Below, one piece after another: positions 8,422 to 17,243 of a stretch of DNA of 37,316 nt (the stretch's first letter is position 1; each line of letters starts with the position of its first letter). Source of the stretch: Actinomyces oris (GTDB lineage: Bacteria; Actinomycetota; Actinomycetes; Actinomycetales; Actinomycetaceae). The notes below the pieces were generated by a model. That model ran no database searches. It saw nothing but the letters and a program-made list of their open reading frames with translations, and was not told the origin of the DNA. Both the position numbers and the translations under genes were made by a program. The DNA is taken from NCBI RefSeq assembly GCF_001937445.1, contig NZ_MSKS01000024.1:1-37316 (forward strand), in the 5' to 3' direction.

Positions 8422-9129
8422 GTGAGTGCCTCGTCACGCGCCGACGGCGCTGCCCCGCGCACCGGGCGGGTCCAGGTGCCTGCCGGAGCCCACCTCGTCC
8501 TGGCCACCCACAACGCCGGCAAGCTGGCCGAGCTGCGGCAGATCCTGGCGCCGCTCGTACCTGGGCTGGTGCCCGGTTCCATCATCTCGGCTGCCTCCCT
8601 CAAGGCGCCCAAACCGGTGGAGGACGGCCTGTCCTTCGCCGACAACGCCCTGCTCAAGGCCCGGGCCCTGGCCCAGGCCACGGGCCTGCCCGCGGTCGCC
8701 GACGACTCGGGCCTGTGCGTCGACGTCCTGGGCGGGGCGCCGGGGATCTTCTCGGCGCGCTGGAGCGGCCGGCACGGGGACGACACCGCGAACCTTCAGC
8801 TGCTCCTGGCCCAGCTGGCCGACGTCGCCGACCCGCACCGCGGCGCCCGCTTCACCTGTGCCGCGGTCCTGGTCCAGCCGGCCTCCGGCGGGAAGCCCGA
8901 GCAGATCACCACCATCGAGCGTTCCATGGAGGGGCGCCTGACCCACGCCCCTCAGGGCGAGGGGGGCTTCGGCTACGACCCGATCTTCGTGCCCGTCCAG
9001 GAGGATGCACCGGGCGGTCGGGGCCGCACCACCGCCCAGATGACGCCTGAGGACAAGCACGCCATCTCCCACCGGGGACAGGCCTTCCGCGCCCTGGCAC
9101 CGGTCCTGGTCGACGTCCTGGTCGGCTGA
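8422..9129 (+). CDS. rdgB: XTP/dITP diphosphatase (RdgB/HAM1)
   Basis: This enzyme hydrolyses non-canonical purine NTPs (dITP, XTP) to monophosphates and protects DNA from deaminated bases. The 235-residue protein has the family landmarks ATHNAGKLAELRQIL, the acidic metal site VADDSGLCVDVLGGAPGIFSARW (given here as two parts, VADDSGLCVD and GGAPGIFSARW), GFGYDPIFVP and the final KHAISHRGQAFRAL. It starts at GTG 8422, 3 nt after the rph stop, so it is translated from the same mRNA. About 20 extra residues precede the conserved core, so a later start cannot be excluded. It converges on the L,D-transpeptidase gene with 30 bp between stops. Confidence 0.97.
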   Translation: MSASSRADGAAPRTGRVQVPAGAHLVLATHNAGKLAELRQILAPLVPGLVPGSIISAASLKAPKPVEDGLSFADNALLKARALAQATGLPAVADDSGLCVDVLGGAPGIFSARWSGRHGDDTANLQLLLAQLADVADPHRGARFTCAAVLVQPASGGKPEQITTIERSMEGRLTHAPQGEGGFGYDPIFVPVQEDAPGGRGRTTAQMTPEDKHAISHRGQAFRALAPVLVDVLVG

Positions 9130-9159
9130 GCCCGCGAGGGCGCTGCCGGTAAAGCGCTG

Positions 9160-10599
9160 TCAGTAGTGCGTCACCACGGTGGTACCGATCTCGGACCACT
9201 GCCAGATCGCCTGAGCGTCCGGCACCGGAATGTTGATGCAGCCGTGGGAGGACTCATCCGTCCCGATGCCGAACTCCTTGACCCAAGGAGCGCCGTGGAG
9301 AGCGTAGCTGCTGTGCCAGTAGCTCACCCACGGAACTCCTCGTTCGCAGTAGGGCCACTCGGGGGTGCACCCCATGTCCTGCGCCTGGTAGCGCAGATAG
9401 ATCTTGTAAGTGCCCGTGATGGTCTCGTGCCCGACGCCGCCGTGGTTGATGAGGATCGGCCCGTAGACGACCTTCTGGCCCTCGTAGGCGGTCAGCGTTG
9501 AGTCGGTGAGGTTGACATCGATCCACTTCTCCCCCGCCTTGGCCTGGTAGGCGAAACGCTCCGGCCCGTTGGGCACCACCCGGCTCTCGGTGGAGTGGGG
9601 CACCTCGTTCCAGCTGATCTGCTGGCTGACGCTTCGGCCCTGACCGAGTCCCTGGACGAGTGCCCCTGTCACCGCCTCGATGTTGCCGGCCTTCCTTCCG
9701 GACTTGCCCGGGCGGGCGAGCTGAAGCACCGTGCCGGCCGAGTCGACGTCGTTGATGGCGTTGACCGGTTTGCGCTCCTCGGGCGCGCTCAGGGAGGTCA
9801 CCCAGGCCCTGACCCTCTCTTGCGAGACTGTCGGCACGATGCGGCCCTCGTTGACGGGGAAGTCGATCCATGAGGCCTTCTGAGCCTTGGAGGCGGTGTG
9901 CACTGCACCGTCGACCGTCACTGACAGCTCGGCGCCCAGCAGCGCGGTTGCCGACTGCGCGACCGAGTCTGCCTCCTGGGCGCTCACCGTGGGCTCGGCC
10001 CGGCGGATCGACACCGGCGCGGTATGGTTCGCCAGCTCGCGTGCGGCGACGTCGAGAGCCGCGTCGAGGTCATCGGGGTCGATGGCGTCGCCGACTCGTC
10101 CCGGTGAGGCGGTGAAGCCGCCGCTACCCTCGTTCCAGGTTACTGCCGGCTCGACGACGTGGTCACGCAACGTGTTGCTCAGCTGCGACACCAGCGCGGC
10201 GCGGGCGTCCTTGTTGATCGTGTACCGCACCGCCACCTCCCGTGTCCCCACGACGCCGTGCAGGTGGGTGGTCAGTGACCCCGCTCCGGACACGGCGGCC
10301 TCCACGGTGGCCCGGGCGTCGATCTGGGCGATCTGGGTGAGCGGGACAGTGGTGGGGGCTCCGTTAACGGTCAGTGTCAGTGACACCGATGCGGCCCGCT
10401 GAAGCACGAGCGCGGTCAGGGTCGGCCGGCCCATTCCGGTCACCTCCTGGCCCATGAGGATGGTTCCGCGCGGAGCCCGCCCCTCGTGCCTGTGGAGGTA
10501 GACGACGGATCCGCCCACTGCTGCTCCCAGGAAGAGGGAGACGGCGATCAGGACGCCGACCCACCGATGCGGTCGACGCTGGTTGGCGCAGTGGTGCAT
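9160..10599 (-). CDS. L,D-transpeptidase (YkuD domain) with N-terminal membrane anchor
   Basis: A cell-wall enzyme of 479 residues that forms 3-3 peptidoglycan cross-links or attaches ligands to the peptidoglycan stem. A single membrane helix (about residues 14-36) anchors it with the rest outside. Residues about 50-340 contain repeated beta-rich segments like the PG-binding-4 domain of actinobacterial transpeptidases. The C-terminal YkuD catalytic domain (about 355-479) holds H435 (YALHGAPW) and S451-H452-G453-C454 (ESSHGCINIP), with C454 as the nucleophile. The start at ATG 10599 has no obvious ribosome site, so a leaderless transcript is possible. Confidence 0.95.
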   Translation of the reverse strand: MHHCANQRRPHRWVGVLIAVSLFLGAAVGGSVVYLHRHEGRAPRGTILMGQEVTGMGRPTLTALVLQRAASVSLTLTVNGAPTTVPLTQIAQIDARATVEAAVSGAGSLTTHLHGVVGTREVAVRYTINKDARAALVSQLSNTLRDHVVEPAVTWNEGSGGFTASPGRVGDAIDPDDLDAALDVAARELANHTAPVSIRRAEPTVSAQEADSVAQSATALLGAELSVTVDGAVHTASKAQKASWIDFPVNEGRIVPTVSQERVRAWVTSLSAPEERKPVNAINDVDSAGTVLQLARPGKSGRKAGNIEAVTGALVQGLGQGRSVSQQISWNEVPHSTESRVVPNGPERFAYQAKAGEKWIDVNLTDSTLTAYEGQKVVYGPILINHGGVGHETITGTYKIYLRYQAQDMGCTPEWPYCERGVPWVSYWHSSYALHGAPWVKEFGIGTDESSHGCINIPVPDAQAIWQWSEIGTTVVTHY

Positions 10600-10684
10600 G
10601 GCGCCAAGGTACGAATGGCTGGGTTGTCATTCCATAAAAACAGCGATCTGATACCGAGATGAGCCGGGGCCGCCCGCCGCGGGG

Positions 10685-11215
10685 CTAGCTGCCGTCCTGC
10701 TCCTGCTCGGCGAGGCGACGCGCCACGGGCTTGGGGGTCAGGGAGTCGTGGGCGCGCACGTAGCCGTAAAGCCACCTCCATCCTCCCAGGAACACCAGCA
10801 GGAAGGTCCCGGTCATCACCGCCCAGGAGGCCATGGCGGACACGTTGCCGAAGGCGGATGCCACCTGGCGCAACGCGGTCCAGACCATCCAACTGATTCC
10901 CACGATGATGAACCCCTCGGGCAGCGCCATCTCCAGATGATCGGGGTGAGAGCGTCGCAGCACCCAGGTCACGCCCCAGGCGATGACGAGGGCCGCACCC
11001 GCCTGCCACAGGGACGCGGGAACCTGTCCCAGGCTGTGGGTGGAGGCGGCACCGAACAGGGCCACGAGCGCCACGGCCGCCAGGTCCGCGGGAACCACCA
11101 GCCACCAGCGTGTCCGTCTGCCCCGGGTCCAGGGGCAGTCCACCCCGTCGGAAAGAGCCGGGGTGAAGGAGACCCGTCGTCCCTGAGCGGGGCGATCGTG
11201 CCCGTCAGCGCTCAC
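10685..11215 (-). CDS. Four-helix membrane protein, DUF3054-like
   Basis: A 176-residue protein with four predicted membrane helices. The order of features fits DUF3054: a first helix with D-L-A-A-V followed by FGAASTHS, a second helix ending GVTWVL, a third segment IIVGISWMVWTALRQ, and a fourth ending FLGGWRW. The family is of unknown function and common in actinobacteria. The GTG start at 11215 overlaps the stop of the MBL-fold hydrolase (GTGA, 4 nt), so it is the last gene of the clpS-DUF2017-murI-MBL operon and probably translationally coupled. Assignment is by pattern only; the membrane topology is the firmer part. Confidence 0.8.
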   Translation of the reverse strand: MSADGHDRPAQGRRVSFTPALSDGVDCPWTRGRRTRWWLVVPADLAAVALVALFGAASTHSLGQVPASLWQAGAALVIAWGVTWVLRRSHPDHLEMALPEGFIIVGISWMVWTALRQVASAFGNVSAMASWAVMTGTFLLVFLGGWRWLYGYVRAHDSLTPKPVARRLAEQEQDGS

Positions 11216-12009
11216 AGCTCCCAGACGGCGTCCGCCGTCGCCGCCTCCAACGGGCCGGAGTAGACCGCTGCGGCCTCCTTGAGGGGCACGGCCGGATCCG
11301 TCCAGGGCTGGATGTGGGTGAGGACCAGGTGCCCCGCGCCGGCCTGGGCGGCGAGCTCGCCGGCGCGGCGCCCCGTCATGTGCATACCACCCACGGTGTC
11401 GCGACCCTCGACGAAAGCCGCCTCGGCCAGGAGGAGGTCCACGCCCTGAGCCATATCACTCATCCCCTGGCAGGTGTCCGTGTCCCCGGTGAAGGCCAGG
11501 CTGACCCGCCGCGTCGAGTCCTCTTCACTCGGCCCCTCGATCCGGTAGCCGTAGGCCTCCACCGGGTGGAACGCCTCGAAGGGTGAGATCACCAGGGGGC
11601 CCACGCTGTAGGACCTACCGGGCACGGCGGTGACGAAACCGAACTCCGTGGCGTAGCGCTCACTGGGCGGGACGCCGTCGACCCCCTGGAGACGCTCCAG
11701 CAGCTCCGAGGGTCCCAGGCAGGCGACCGGCCCGAGCGCCCCGGTGGGCAGCCAGCGCCGGTAGACGTGCATGCCGACCAGATCCACCATGTGGTCGGCG
11801 TGGCAGTGGGAGATCGCAATGGCGTTGAGCTCGGCGGGATCGAGGTGGCGCAGCAGCTGTCCCATCGACCCCGGCCCGAGGTCCAGCACGATCGAGTAGG
11901 TGCGTACCGCGCCGTCGGCGTCGACTCCGTCGGCCTGCACCAGGTAGGAGGAGGCCGAGGACTGGGGACCCGACATGGAGCCGGAGCAGCCGATAATCGT
12001 GAGTCTCAT
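11212..12009 (-). CDS. Metallo-beta-lactamase-fold hydrolase, Rv1339-type (probable cyclic nucleotide phosphodiesterase)
   Basis: A 265-residue soluble enzyme with the RNase Z-like MBL fold. The metal motif H68-C-H70-A-D72-H73 is intact (the family form is HxHxDH), followed by further ligands in AFTGDTDTC and VLTHIQPW. The N-terminus [11 protein letters not shown] is typical. The gene follows murI with an ATGA overlap and lies near rph-rdgB, the same neighbourhood as mycobacterial Rv1338 (murI), Rv1339 and Rv1340 (rphA). Rv1339 has been shown to hydrolyse cAMP as an atypical class II phosphodiesterase. The position supports orthology; activity on cyclic nucleotides here is inferred. Confidence 0.9.
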   Translation of the reverse strand: MRLTIIGCSGSMSGPQSSASSYLVQADGVDADGAVRTYSIVLDLGPGSMGQLLRHLDPAELNAIAISHCHADHMVDLVGMHVYRRWLPTGALGPVACLGPSELLERLQGVDGVPPSERYATEFGFVTAVPGRSYSVGPLVISPFEAFHPVEAYGYRIEGPSEEDSTRRVSLAFTGDTDTCQGMSDMAQGVDLLLAEAAFVEGRDTVGGMHMTGRRAGELAAQAGAGHLVLTHIQPWTDPAVPLKEAAAVYSGPLEAATADAVWEL

Positions 12010-12884
12010 GCAGATCCTTTAATGGGAGGTGAGGGAGGGTGGGGCAGCTTGGCAGGGGCGCCGGTTGCCTCGGAGGTGAAGGCGACATGCTCAACAGCGG
12101 TGACCTCGGGGCCCAGGAAGCGCCGGGCCAGGACGGAGAAGGCCTCCGGGTCGCCGGTGGAGGCGAAGTCATGGTGCGGTTCGGGGGCATCGGGACCGCG
12201 CAGAAGGTTCTTGCTGGCCAGCGCCCGGTAGACGTCCTTGGCGGTCTCGTCCGAGGAGGTCACCAGGGTCACGTCCTGCCCCATGACGTAGGAGATCGGC
12301 CCCACCAGCAGGGGGTAGTGGGTGCAGCCGAGGATGAGGGTGTCCACGCCAGCGGCCTTGATGGGGGCCAGGTACTCCTCAGCGACGTCGAGGACCTCGG
12401 GTCCGGTGGTCACCCCCCGCTCGGCCAGCTCGACGAAACGCGGGCACGCCTGTGAGACGAGCTCGACGCCGGGAACGGCCTGGAGCGCGTCGTCATAGGC
12501 GCGCGAGTCGACCGTCCCGCGGGTGGCGATCAGACCGATCTTGCCATTGCGGGTCACTCGGGCCGCGGTGCGTGCCGCCGGGTGGATGACCTCGATGACC
12601 GGGACGCCCCGCCCCAGGGTGTAGCGCTCCCGCGCATCGTGCAGGACTGCCGCCGAGGCGGTGTTGCAGGCGATGACGAGCAGCTTGACCCCGCGGTCCA
12701 CGAGCTCGTCCATGATGCTCAGAGCCAGGGACCGGACCTCGGCGATGTCCCGGGGACCGTAGGGACTATTGGCCGTGTCCCCGATGTAGAGCACCTGCTC
12801 ACGGGGCAGCTGGTCGAGGACAGAACGGGCGACGGTGAGGCCACCAACCCCAGAGTCGAACATCCCGATCGGAGCATCATTCAC
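12006..12884 (-). CDS. murI: Glutamate racemase
   Basis: A cofactor-independent racemase of 292 residues supplying D-glutamate for peptidoglycan. Conserved elements are [13 protein letters not shown] near the N-terminus, [13 protein letters not shown], the first catalytic cysteine C73 (IACNTAS) and the second C187 (LGCTHYPLL). The frame starts at GTG 12884, 9 nt after the DUF2017 stop, and its TGA overlaps the start of the MBL-fold gene. About 25 Pro-rich residues at the end extend past the usual length. Its place in a run of overlapping genes suggests co-transcription from the clpS side. Confidence 0.98.
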   Translation of the reverse strand: MNDAPIGMFDSGVGGLTVARSVLDQLPREQVLYIGDTANSPYGPRDIAEVRSLALSIMDELVDRGVKLLVIACNTASAAVLHDARERYTLGRGVPVIEVIHPAARTAARVTRNGKIGLIATRGTVDSRAYDDALQAVPGVELVSQACPRFVELAERGVTTGPEVLDVAEEYLAPIKAAGVDTLILGCTHYPLLVGPISYVMGQDVTLVTSSDETAKDVYRALASKNLLRGPDAPEPHHDFASTGDPEAFSVLARRFLGPEVTAVEHVAFTSEATGAPAKLPHPPSPPIKGSA

Positions 12885-12893
12885 ACCGCGAGA

Positions 12894-13580
12894 CTATGCG
12901 GGCCCTGTGCCCCCGAACAGCGCGGATACCAGTGATTCCTGCCACCAGGTGATCATGTCGTAGACGAGCGCCGTCCCCCGGTACCACTGCTCGCGAGACG
13001 TCTCCTCCTCGGGGACCTCCTGGAAGGCAGCTGCGTGAACGCGCTCAGCGTCCTGAGCCGACTCGATGCCCAAGCGCTGGGCCAGCACGAGCCGGATGTC
13101 ATTGACCGCCCCCAGCCATTCTGACTCCTGGCCCGGGGCCACGAGCACCGTTCCCCCAGGGCCCGACGGCGCCCGCAGCTCGACGGCCAGGCGCTCCAGG
13201 CGATCGACCTTGTCACCCCGCAGGCGCGCACGAGTCAGGCTGCTGACCTCCATCGCCGTCACGGGATCCTCCGAGGCCCGCGGGAGCAGGACGGCGACGA
13301 CGGGGTCCGCGTTCGTGCGGCCGGCGTGAATGTGGTTGGTCGGCGGATCGAGGTCGAAGTCCAGGGCCTCCAGGACCTCACGGTCCCGCTCGCTCTCCCC
13401 CGGGCGCACCGACTCGGGGCGCGGCGACGAGGGGGTCTTGGACTGGTCGGCCTCCTGGGTGGGGGGAGCATCCGCCTGGAGAAGAGCCCGCACCTCCAGG
13501 GCCAGCCTGGCCAGCAGCTCGCGCTCCCAGTCGTCAAGACCGCAGACCAGCCCCTCGGGGACTCGGCGGAAGGCTCGCAT
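12894..13580 (-). CDS. DUF2017 family protein
   Basis: A 228-residue soluble protein that starts at ATG 13580, sharing one base with the clpS stop (TGATG). An ATG two codons upstream (13586) is an alternative. It opens MRAFRRVPEGLVCGLDDWER, contains the family element WLGAVNDIRLVLAQRLGI, and ends with WYRGTALVYDMITWWQESLV, all typical of DUF2017. The family is almost always found directly after clpS in actinobacteria (Rv1331-Rv1332 in M. tuberculosis), suggesting a link to ClpS-dependent proteolysis, but no function is established. An acidic, Pro-rich insert at about residues 35-65 looks disordered. Confidence 0.92.
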   Translation of the reverse strand: MRAFRRVPEGLVCGLDDWERELLARLALEVRALLQADAPPTQEADQSKTPSSPRPESVRPGESERDREVLEALDFDLDPPTNHIHAGRTNADPVVAVLLPRASEDPVTAMEVSSLTRARLRGDKVDRLERLAVELRAPSGPGGTVLVAPGQESEWLGAVNDIRLVLAQRLGIESAQDAERVHAAAFQEVPEEETSREQWYRGTALVYDMITWWQESLVSALFGGTGPA

Positions 13581-13915
13581 CACCATTCTCCCGAGAAGTC
13601 GTCCGTACCGGCGTCGCCATCGTCGCCCATGGGCTCGATGGTGGCGCGCAGGCCGTAGCCGTGCATCGCCGTGACATCGACCTCCATGCGCTCGCGGGCC
13701 CCCCGGGAGACCACGGCGCGGCCGGCGGTGTGCACCTGCATCATCCGCGCCTCGGCCACAGGCAGCGAGAAACCGAAGTAGGAGTGGAACACCCAGGTCA
13801 CGTAGCTCATCGTGTTGACCGGGTCGTCGTGGACCACGGTGCACCACAGGCGCTGGACGCGGACACGCGGCTCCTCCAGGATCTCCGGTTCCGCAACGGG
13901 CAACGAGGCGCTCAT
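13580..13915 (-). CDS. clpS: ClpS adaptor protein
   Basis: ClpS binds the N-domain of ClpA/ClpC and delivers N-degron substrates to ClpP. The 111-residue protein has a flexible N-terminus and the conserved core VVHDDPVNTMSYVTWVF near residues 27-43, whose D-D-P/V-N-T residues form the N-degron pocket. M-M-Q-V-H-T-A-G near residues 58-65 is the usual helix with the conserved histidine. It is the first gene of the reverse operon and lies 38 bp from the divergent pncB start, so the two promoters must be very compact. Confidence 0.97.
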   Translation of the reverse strand: MSASLPVAEPEILEEPRVRVQRLWCTVVHDDPVNTMSYVTWVFHSYFGFSLPVAEARMMQVHTAGRAVVSRGARERMEVDVTAMHGYGLRATIEPMGDDGDAGTDDFSGEW

Positions 13916-13953
13916 GACACCAGGGTAGCGGTGAGCCGCGATAGGTTGTTCCC

Positions 13954-15366
13954 GTGAACAGCTACGTGCCCTCTGCCGATCCCACCGCCGCCTCCCTGGA
14001 CGTGTCTATGGCCTCGACCTCTTTGCTGACCGACATGTACGAACTCACGATGCTGCAAGGAGCGCTGGCATCGGGGGCCGCCTCCCGGCGCAGCGTCTTC
14101 GAGCTCTTCGGCCGCAGGCTCCCCGGGTCACGCCGCTTCGGTGTCGTGGCGGGCACCGGTCGGCTGCTGGATGCCATCGAGGCCTTCACGTTCACCGGCT
14201 CCCAGATCGACTTCCTGCACCGCACCGGGGTCGTCAACGACGAGACCCTGGACTTCCTGCGCGACTACCACTTCACCGGGACGATTCGCGGCTACGCCGA
14301 GGGCGAGTGCTACTTCGCCGGCTCCCCACTGCTGACTGTGGAGGGCACATTCGCCGAGGCCTGCATCCTGGAGACCCTGGCCCTGTCGATCTACAACTAT
14401 GACTGTGCCGTCGCCGCAGCCGCCTCCCGCATGACCATCGCCGCTCACGGGCGCCCCTGCGTGGACTTCGGGGCGCGCCGGGCCCACGAGCAGGCGGCAG
14501 TCGCCGCGGCCAGGGCCTCGGTCGTCGGCGGTTTCGTGGGAACGAGCAACCTGGAGGCGGGCCTCCTCTACGGCATCCCCACGGTGGGGACCTCGGCCCA
14601 CTCCTTCACCCTCCTGCACGACACGGAGGAGGAGGCCTTCGCCGCGCAGGTGGCCAGCCTCGGACCGAGCACCACGATCCTGGTGGACACCTACGACATC
14701 GCCACCGGCGTGGAGCGGGCGGTCAAGGCGGCCCGCGCCGCCGGTGGTGAGCTCGGGGCGGTGCGCCTGGACTCCGGCGACCTGGTGGCCGAGGCCTTCA
14801 AGGTGCGCGCCCAGCTCGACGCCCTGGGGGCGACGTCGACGAGGATCACCGTCACCAACGACCTCGACGAGCACGCCATCGCGGCGCTGGGGGCGGCCCC
14901 CGTGGACTCCTACGGCGTGGGCACCAAGCTCGTCACGGGCTCAGGGCGCCCGACCGCGGCGCTCGTCTACAAGCTGGTGGAGCGCGAGGGCGCCGACGGC
15001 ACCATGGAGGAGGTCGCCAAGTTCTCCTCGGGCGGCAAGTCGACCGTGGGCGGCCGCAAGTGGGCCGGCCGCATCCTCACCTCCGAGGGCACGGCCGCCG
15101 AGGAGCTGGTGGTCTCCTCCAGCTCGCAGGACGAGGGGATGTCGGCGTTGAGCCAGGCCGGTGCCCGGCCGCTTCAGGTGCTCCTGGTCGATGAGGGCCG
15201 GATCATCGAGGAGCACCGCGGCAAGGAGGCCTTGAGCGCGGCGGCGGAGCGGCACCGGGCGTCCCGTGCCGAGCTCCCCTACGACGCTTGGCGTCTGAGC
15301 GATGGTGAGTCGGCGGTGCCGACCCGCCACGTCGACATCGACGGGCGAAGCGCCACCCGACGCTGA
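13954..15366 (+). CDS. pncB: Nicotinate phosphoribosyltransferase
   Basis: This enzyme converts nicotinate, PRPP and ATP to nicotinate mononucleotide in the Preiss-Handler branch of NAD salvage. The 470-residue protein shows LLTDMYELTML near residue 24, the catalytic histidine region VGTSAHSFTLLH, the PRPP-site stretch VRLDSGDLV and the glycine-rich YGVGTKLVTG, as in the actinobacterial PncB1 type. The start is not certain: GTG 13954 has only a weak ribosome site, and ATG 14008 (MASTSLLTDMYEL) would begin close to the conserved core. It is divergent from clpS, as in mycobacteria (Rv1330c-Rv1331). Confidence 0.96.
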   Translation: MNSYVPSADPTAASLDVSMASTSLLTDMYELTMLQGALASGAASRRSVFELFGRRLPGSRRFGVVAGTGRLLDAIEAFTFTGSQIDFLHRTGVVNDETLDFLRDYHFTGTIRGYAEGECYFAGSPLLTVEGTFAEACILETLALSIYNYDCAVAAAASRMTIAAHGRPCVDFGARRAHEQAAVAAARASVVGGFVGTSNLEAGLLYGIPTVGTSAHSFTLLHDTEEEAFAAQVASLGPSTTILVDTYDIATGVERAVKAARAAGGELGAVRLDSGDLVAEAFKVRAQLDALGATSTRITVTNDLDEHAIAALGAAPVDSYGVGTKLVTGSGRPTAALVYKLVEREGADGTMEEVAKFSSGGKSTVGGRKWAGRILTSEGTAAEELVVSSSSQDEGMSALSQAGARPLQVLLVDEGRIIEEHRGKEALSAAAERHRASRAELPYDAWRLSDGESAVPTRHVDIDGRSATRR

Positions 15367-15379
15367 CCCCCGACGCTGA

Positions 15380-15410
15380 CCGGCCAGGGGCGCATCCCGC
15401 CCCTGGCCGG
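15380..15410. terminator. Bidirectional hairpin terminator between pncB and the helicase gene
   Basis: A perfect 13-bp stem (15380-15392 with 15398-15410, CCGGCCAGGGGCG arm) with the 5-nt loop catcc, placed between two convergent stop codons. A pyrimidine-rich run (CTCCTTCT) follows on the plus side. A strong candidate for termination of both genes. Confidence 0.85.
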
Positions 15411-15419
15411 CGCTCCTTC

Positions 15420-17243
15420 TCAGCGCTTGCCGACGAACCAACGTCGCAGGGTCTGGATGCGCTTCTCGATCTCCTCGGTGGAGGCCGCCGCGACCTCCGG
15501 CCCCCCGCACACGCGCCTGAGCTCGTTGTGGACGACGCCGTGAGGCTGGCTCGAGCGGCGGGCCCAGGCGGCCACCAGCTGGGAGAGCTCTTTACGGGCC
15601 GCCGCCCGGCGCCGGGCGTCGTCGACGCCTGAGTTCTTGCGCCTCTGCGCCTCGGCGGCGGCCTGCTTCTTCTGGGAGGCGATCTGCTTGTCCTGGCGCT
15701 GGCGCAGCAGGGCGGTCACCTGCTCGGGCTCCAGCAGGCCCGGCAGTCCCAGGTACTCCTGCTCCTCGATGCTGCCCACCATGGCGCCGGTGCCGAACTC
15801 GCCGCCGTCGAAGAGGACACGGTCGAACTCTGCCTGGCTGTCCATGGCCTCGAAGCCCGGCAGCAGCTCGGCCGAGGCGTTCTCAGCCTTGTTGGCCTCG
15901 GCGAGCAGCCGGTCCTCGGGGTTGAACAGGGCGTCCTCCTGAGCCGCCGAGTCGGGGCGGCGCAGGACGTGGTCGCGGGCCACCTCCATCTCCCCGGCCA
16001 GGGCCAGCAGCGGCGTGACTGAGGGGAGGAACACCGAGGCGGTCTCCCCCCTGGCCCTCGAGCGCACGAAGCGCCCCACCGCCTGGGCGAAGAAGAGCGG
16101 GGTGGAGGTGGAGGTGGCGTAGACGCCCACGGCCAGGCGGGGTACGTCCACCCCTTCGGAGACCATGCGCACGGCCACCAGCCAGCGGTCGGTGGAGGCG
16201 GAGAAGGCCTCGATGCGGCTGGAGGCTCCGTTGTCGTCGGAGAGGACCACGGTGGGGGCCTCGCCGGTGATGGCGCGCAGCTGCTTGGCGTAGGCGCGTG
16301 CCTTGGTCTGGTCGGAGGCGATGACGAGGGCTCCGGCGTCGGGGACCTGGCGGCGTACCTCGGTCAGGCGCTGGTCGGCGGCGGCCAGGACCGCGGGGAT
16401 CCACTCCCCTGCCGGGTCGAGCGCGGTGCGCCAGGCCTGGGACTCCAGGTCCTTGGTGAGGGGCTCGCCCAGGCGCGCCGCGACCTCGTCGCCGGCCTTG
16501 GTGCGCCACCGCATCTGCCCCGAGTAGGACATGAACATCACCGGGCGCACGACTCCGTCGCGCAGCGCGTCGGAGTAGCCGTAGGAGTAGTCCGCCTGGG
16601 AGCGCTTCGCCCCGGAGGCGTCCTCCTTGTAGCGCACGAAGGGGATCGGGGAGGTGTCGGAGCGGAAGGGTGTTCCGGTCAGGGCCAGTCGCCTCCGCGC
16701 CGGGGTGAAGGCCTCCCGGATCGCGTCGCCCCAGCTCAAGGCGTCTCCCCCGTGGTGGATCTCGTCAAGGATGACCAGGGTGCGGGCCTGGTCGGTGCGG
16801 GCGCGGTGCAGGTTGGCGTTGGCGGCCACCTGGGCGTAGGTCACGGCGACGCCGTCGAAGCGCGAGCCGAGCGCCCCCTGGGAGTTGGAGTAGGACGGGT
16901 CGATATGGATGCCGACGCGGGCGGCGGCCTCGGCCCACTGGTACTTGAGGTGCTCAGTGGGGCAGACGATCGTCACCTTGTGGACGTCGCCGGAGCTGAG
17001 CAGCTCGGTGGCCACTCGCAGCGCGAAGGTCGTCTTGCCGGCCCCGGGGGTGGCCACCGCCAGGAAGTCCTGGGGCATCGTCTCCAGGTACTGCCCCAGC
17101 GCGGCGGCCTGCCAGGCACGCAGTGAACCGGCGGTCCCCCAGGCGGCGCGGCGCGGGTAGGCCGGGGAGAGGTTCTGGGCCGCCGACGTCGAGGCTCGCG
17201 TCGGGGTGGGGTGGGTCGCCTGGCCGCCGCGGGCGGCGTTCAC
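15420..17243 (-). CDS. DEAD/DEAH-box (superfamily 2) helicase linked to DUF3039
   Basis: The 607-residue protein starts at GTG 17243, overlapping the stop of the DUF3039 gene by 4 nt (GTGA). Motifs in order are: Q-like LRAWQAAALGQYL (41-53), Walker A ATPGAGKTT (64-72), DEIHH (160-164), SAT-like LTGTPFR (188-194), then the second RecA domain with VRMVSEGVDVPRLAVGV and QAVGRFVRSRARG. The C-terminal third is charged, with a probable coiled coil (RQRQDKQIASQKKQAAAEAQ) and a basic end. There is no nuclease or methylase domain, so it is not an obvious restriction subunit. The pairing with DUF3039 recurs in actinobacteria. The in-frame region upstream of GTG overlaps the DUF3039 gene and is a shadow. 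Confidence 0.92.
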   Translation of the reverse strand: MNAARGGQATHPTPTRASTSAAQNLSPAYPRRAAWGTAGSLRAWQAAALGQYLETMPQDFLAVATPGAGKTTFALRVATELLSSGDVHKVTIVCPTEHLKYQWAEAAARVGIHIDPSYSNSQGALGSRFDGVAVTYAQVAANANLHRARTDQARTLVILDEIHHGGDALSWGDAIREAFTPARRRLALTGTPFRSDTSPIPFVRYKEDASGAKRSQADYSYGYSDALRDGVVRPVMFMSYSGQMRWRTKAGDEVAARLGEPLTKDLESQAWRTALDPAGEWIPAVLAAADQRLTEVRRQVPDAGALVIASDQTKARAYAKQLRAITGEAPTVVLSDDNGASSRIEAFSASTDRWLVAVRMVSEGVDVPRLAVGVYATSTSTPLFFAQAVGRFVRSRARGETASVFLPSVTPLLALAGEMEVARDHVLRRPDSAAQEDALFNPEDRLLAEANKAENASAELLPGFEAMDSQAEFDRVLFDGGEFGTGAMVGSIEEQEYLGLPGLLEPEQVTALLRQRQDKQIASQKKQAAAEAQRRKNSGVDDARRRAAARKELSQLVAAWARRSSQPHGVVHNELRRVCGGPEVAAASTEEIEKRIQTLRRWFVGKR

